Part shown: positions 18,292 through 20,607 of the stretch, piece after piece
Numbering within the stretch: the stretch's first letter is position 1
How the letters are laid out: each line of letters begins with the position of its first letter
Assembly: GCA_027600665.1 (NCBI GenBank)
Contig: JADGJL010000461.1
Span: 1-20,607 of the forward strand
DNA from: Irineochytrium annulatum
Lineage: Eukaryota; Chytridiomycota; Chytridiomycetes; Chytridiales; Chytridiaceae
Length of the DNA stretch: 20,607 nucleotides
Reading direction: 5' to 3'
Translations under genes and position numbers: made by a program
The notes under the pieces: model-generated
Database searches by the model: none
What the model was told of the DNA's origin: nothing
The model's input: the letters and a program-made list of their open reading frames with translations, nothing else

Positions 18292-20607
18292 ATGACAGGG
18301 ACCTTGTCGAAGGCCGAGCGGAAAGCTCTCCGGCGAGCGGCCAAGAAGGAGAAGCTCGAGCAGCGTGAGCAGCGCGATGCCGAGAAGAAGAAAGTGAAGA
18401 AGCCCAAGACCGAGACGGAGCAGCCGGAAGATGTCGAGGGCGAGGCGATCGAGGTCAACCCAGAGTTCACCTTCGAGACCGATGGTGGATCGTTTAGAAA
18501 GGCGTCGTCGTCATGGGACTTTAGCGCCGCGAAGGAGGCTATTACGAAGGGTTCCACGGTTACCGCGCAACGTGCTGAGACGTCCGTTGATGACAAGATT
18601 AAGCGAAAACGGAAGCGCGGGGCCGCAGATGAGGATGCGGAGGATGTGGACGTGGACGAAGATGGCGAGGATGAGGGTGATCGGGGTGTGGACTCGGAGG
18701 ATGGTGATGATGACGCGGATGAAAGGGTTGAAATGGAGGACGAGACCACGGCGCTTAGTGGTACGGATGACGATGATGTGGAGGACACGGTGAAGGACAA
18801 GGTGACAGGCGGATTTTCAAGGTTTTAGCTGACGACTTGAAAAGAGGAGGGCCGAGTTTTTCGCGGAAGCGCCAGACGCGGAGAACGACGACATCGGCAC
18901 CTTTACGGACATGCGGCTCTCACGCCCGCTCCTGAAAGCTATCGCCGAATTGGGGTTCGTAAAGCCGACAACCATTCAAGCGAAGGGGATCCCCATCGCG
19001 CTGCAAGGGATCGACCTCTGCGCTGCCGCCGTTACAGGTTCCGGGAAGACGGCGGCGTTCATCGTTCCGGTACTCGAGAGGTTGCTGCATCGACCAAAGC
19101 ACGTGCCTTGCAGTCGCGTGCTGGTTCTCGTGCCGACGCGTGAACTTGGCGTGCAGTGTCACTCTGTTGCTGTGAGCCTGGCGAAGTTTACGGATATTCA
19201 GCTCTGCCTTTGTGTTGGTGGCCTTTCGTCTAAGTTGCAGGAGGTAGAGCTCAAAAGGCGGCCGGATGTGATCATTGCAACGCCCGGTCGGCTTATTGAC
19301 CATATACAAAACTCCCCGTCGTTCAACCTTGACACGATCGAGATTTTAATCATTGACGAAGCCGACAGGTACATCACCTCATTTCTGCACGTAACTTACA
19401 GTAACTTCAGAATTCTTGACGACGGGTTCGCCGACGAACTGAACGAGATCATTAAATCGACGCCTAAAAACCGACAAACTATGCTCTTCTCCGCAACAAT
19501 GACGGACAACGTTGACGACCTCATCAAGCTATCGTTAAACCGACCCGTTCGGCTCTTCGTTGACAAGAATACCGCGATCGCGTCCCGTCTCGTTCAAGAG
19601 TTCGTTCGCGTGAGAAATACAAAGGAGGAGTCCCGGCCGGCTATTCTGGCATCGTTGTGCTCGCGGATATACAAGCACGAGACTATCATCTTCTTCAGGA
19701 GCAAGGCCGCTGCACACCACATGAAGATTATATTCGGATTGTTAGGCTTCAAGGCGGCTGAGTTACACGGAAACCTCACGCAGTTGCAGGTCAGTAAACT
19801 TCAGCATTCTGCTGATTAATCTCGATGATTAATCTCGAGCAGCGTCTGGAAGCACTCGAAAGTTTCCGTGACAAGCAGGTGGACTTCCTCCTGGCTACGG
19901 ATCTCGCTTCCCGTGGTCTTGATATTTCGGGAATAAAGACCGTTATCAACTTCGACATGCCGAAATCATACACCCAGTACGTCCACCGCGTCGGCCGAAC
20001 AGCACGTGGCGACAAGGCCGGCAAAGCTGTGTCACTCGTTGGTGAGGCGGATCGGAAGCTCCTGAAGCTCGCGATCAAAGGATCGACGGGGGATGTAAAA
20101 AATCGGATCATTCCGCCCGAGCACATCGCAAAGTATGAGAAGAAGATTGCGGGGCTCGAGAAGGCTATCAAGGAGATCTACGAGGAGGAGAAAAGCGAGA
20201 AGGACATCAAGAACGCCGAGATGAAAGTGCGGAAGATGGAAAATTTGATTCTGCATAAGGACGAGATTCAAAGCCGGCCGGCTAAAACGTGGTTCCAGTC
20301 GAGCGCGGAGAGGGATGCGGCAAAGGAGCTTGGACGGCTGGAGAATGCGGGCACGAAGGCTTCGAAAAAAGCTACAGTGGCAGACGCGAAGGTATGTCGG
20401 TTTCGTCATTGTTCTTTGTATCAATGCCAGTAGGATAAGCCGAAACGAGGCAAAATGGACGGCCTGTCCCGAAAGAAGAAGCGGTTGCGGATGGCGCGCG
20501 AGGAGGACAAGGCGGAGATCGCTGCCGTCAAGGTGGCGGCCCGGAGCGCGAAGAAGGCATATAGGGGCGCGGCGGGCGGAGGTGGGGGTGTTACGAAGAG
20601 ATCGGGG
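18292..20607 (+). CDS. DRS1: ATP-dependent RNA helicase DRS1/DDX27 (3' partial)
   Basis: Nucleolar DEAD-box helicase needed for 60S ribosomal subunit assembly. Exons: 18292-18801, 18845-19368, 19411-19789, 19840-20391, 20434-20607 (runs off the window); 713 residues so far, compared with about 750 in yeast. Introns are 42-50 nt and close in phase. ATG 18292 is the first in frame after a stop at 18247. The N-terminal 170 residues are Lys-rich then strongly acidic (Asp/Glu runs). Helicase motifs follow in order: Q motif region ending [17 protein letters not shown] (232-239), VPTREL, IATPGR, DEAD (341-344), FSATM (371-375), [11 protein letters not shown] (490-500) and HRVGRTAR (520-527). After these come the family-typical basic coiled C-terminus with RPAKTWFQS and a Lys/Arg-rich tail. 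The stop codon is outside the window. All catalytic motifs are intact. Confidence 0.97.
19813..19838 (+). repeat. 13-bp tandem duplication at an intron 3' end
   Basis: TGATTAATCTCGA occurs twice in a row (19813-19825, 19826-19838) inside DRS1 intron 3 (19790-19839), ending one base before exon 4. The duplication covers the expected branch-site zone, so the intron carries two equivalent candidate branch sites. Removing one copy would leave a 37-nt intron, within the range seen in this window. Confidence 0.8.

Noticed and set aside
18246..18800. Ser-rich minus-strand frame of 184 codons
   Set aside because: It is the complement of the Asp/Glu-rich DRS1 N-terminus, which reads as Ser/Val codons on the other strand.
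18802..18844. DRS1 frame ending at 18828 as a separate acidic protein
   Set aside because: A 43-nt intron (18802-18844) links it in phase to the helicase core; the stop lies inside the intron.
1..20607. CRISPR arrays, prophage, plasmid or bacterial operon structure
   Set aside because: No regularly spaced repeats, no ribosome-binding-site operon layout and all recognisable genes are intron-bearing eukaryotic genes.

Overview
This window is a gene-dense stretch of a nuclear eukaryotic genome, almost certainly a fungus or a close relative. Every recognisable gene is cut by many very short spliceosomal introns, mostly 36-54 nt, with GT-AG ends and often a CTAAC/CTAAT/CTGAC-like branch site. The protein set is eukaryotic, and one protein carries the cortical-anchor PH domain of the fungal Num1/Mcp5 type. 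A Siva-type cysteine-rich protein, best known from animals, makes me lean to an early-diverging fungal lineage rather than a yeast. That placement is inference, not proof.

Layout from left to right. (1) 40-2287, plus: C-terminal 588 residues of the DNA polymerase delta catalytic subunit (12 exons, 5' end outside the window). (2) 2288-5498: a 3.2 kb stretch with no confident gene. It holds one interrupted open frame, a 20-bp palindrome and one copy of a dispersed repeat. (3) 5499-7120, minus: complete fumarylacetoacetase (6 exons, 435 aa). (4) 7121-7718: divergent promoter. (5) 7719-9943, plus: complete epsin (12 exons, 577 aa), whose first intron is GC-AG. (6) 10156-10623, minus: small Siva-like cysteine-rich protein (3 exons, 125 aa). 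(7) 10956-12686, minus: coiled-coil protein with a C-terminal Num1/Mcp5-type PH domain (about 495 aa, first exon tentative). (8) 12687-12767: very short bidirectional promoter. (9) 12768-17556, plus: WDR7/rabconnectin-3 beta orthologue (23 exons, 1282 aa). (10) 17557-18291: intergenic, with an inverted second copy of the dispersed repeat and a small Gln/Gly/Pro-rich reading frame on the minus strand. (11) 18292-20607, plus: DRS1/DDX27 DEAD-box helicase (5 exons, 3' end outside the window).

The genes do not form one pathway. They are unrelated housekeeping genes: DNA replication, tyrosine catabolism, endocytosis, cell-cortex anchoring, vacuolar-ATPase/endosome regulation and ribosome biogenesis. 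Many frames look broken when read without splicing. In every recognised gene the apparent stops and frameshifts vanish once the short introns are removed, and each model closes in phase. I found no CRISPR array, tRNA, rRNA or defence-type cassette, and no convincing undescribed multi-gene system. The more interesting items are the Siva-like protein, the GC-AG intron, the stop-free in-frame introns, the dispersed inverted repeat and the unexplained open frames in the 3.2 kb gap.
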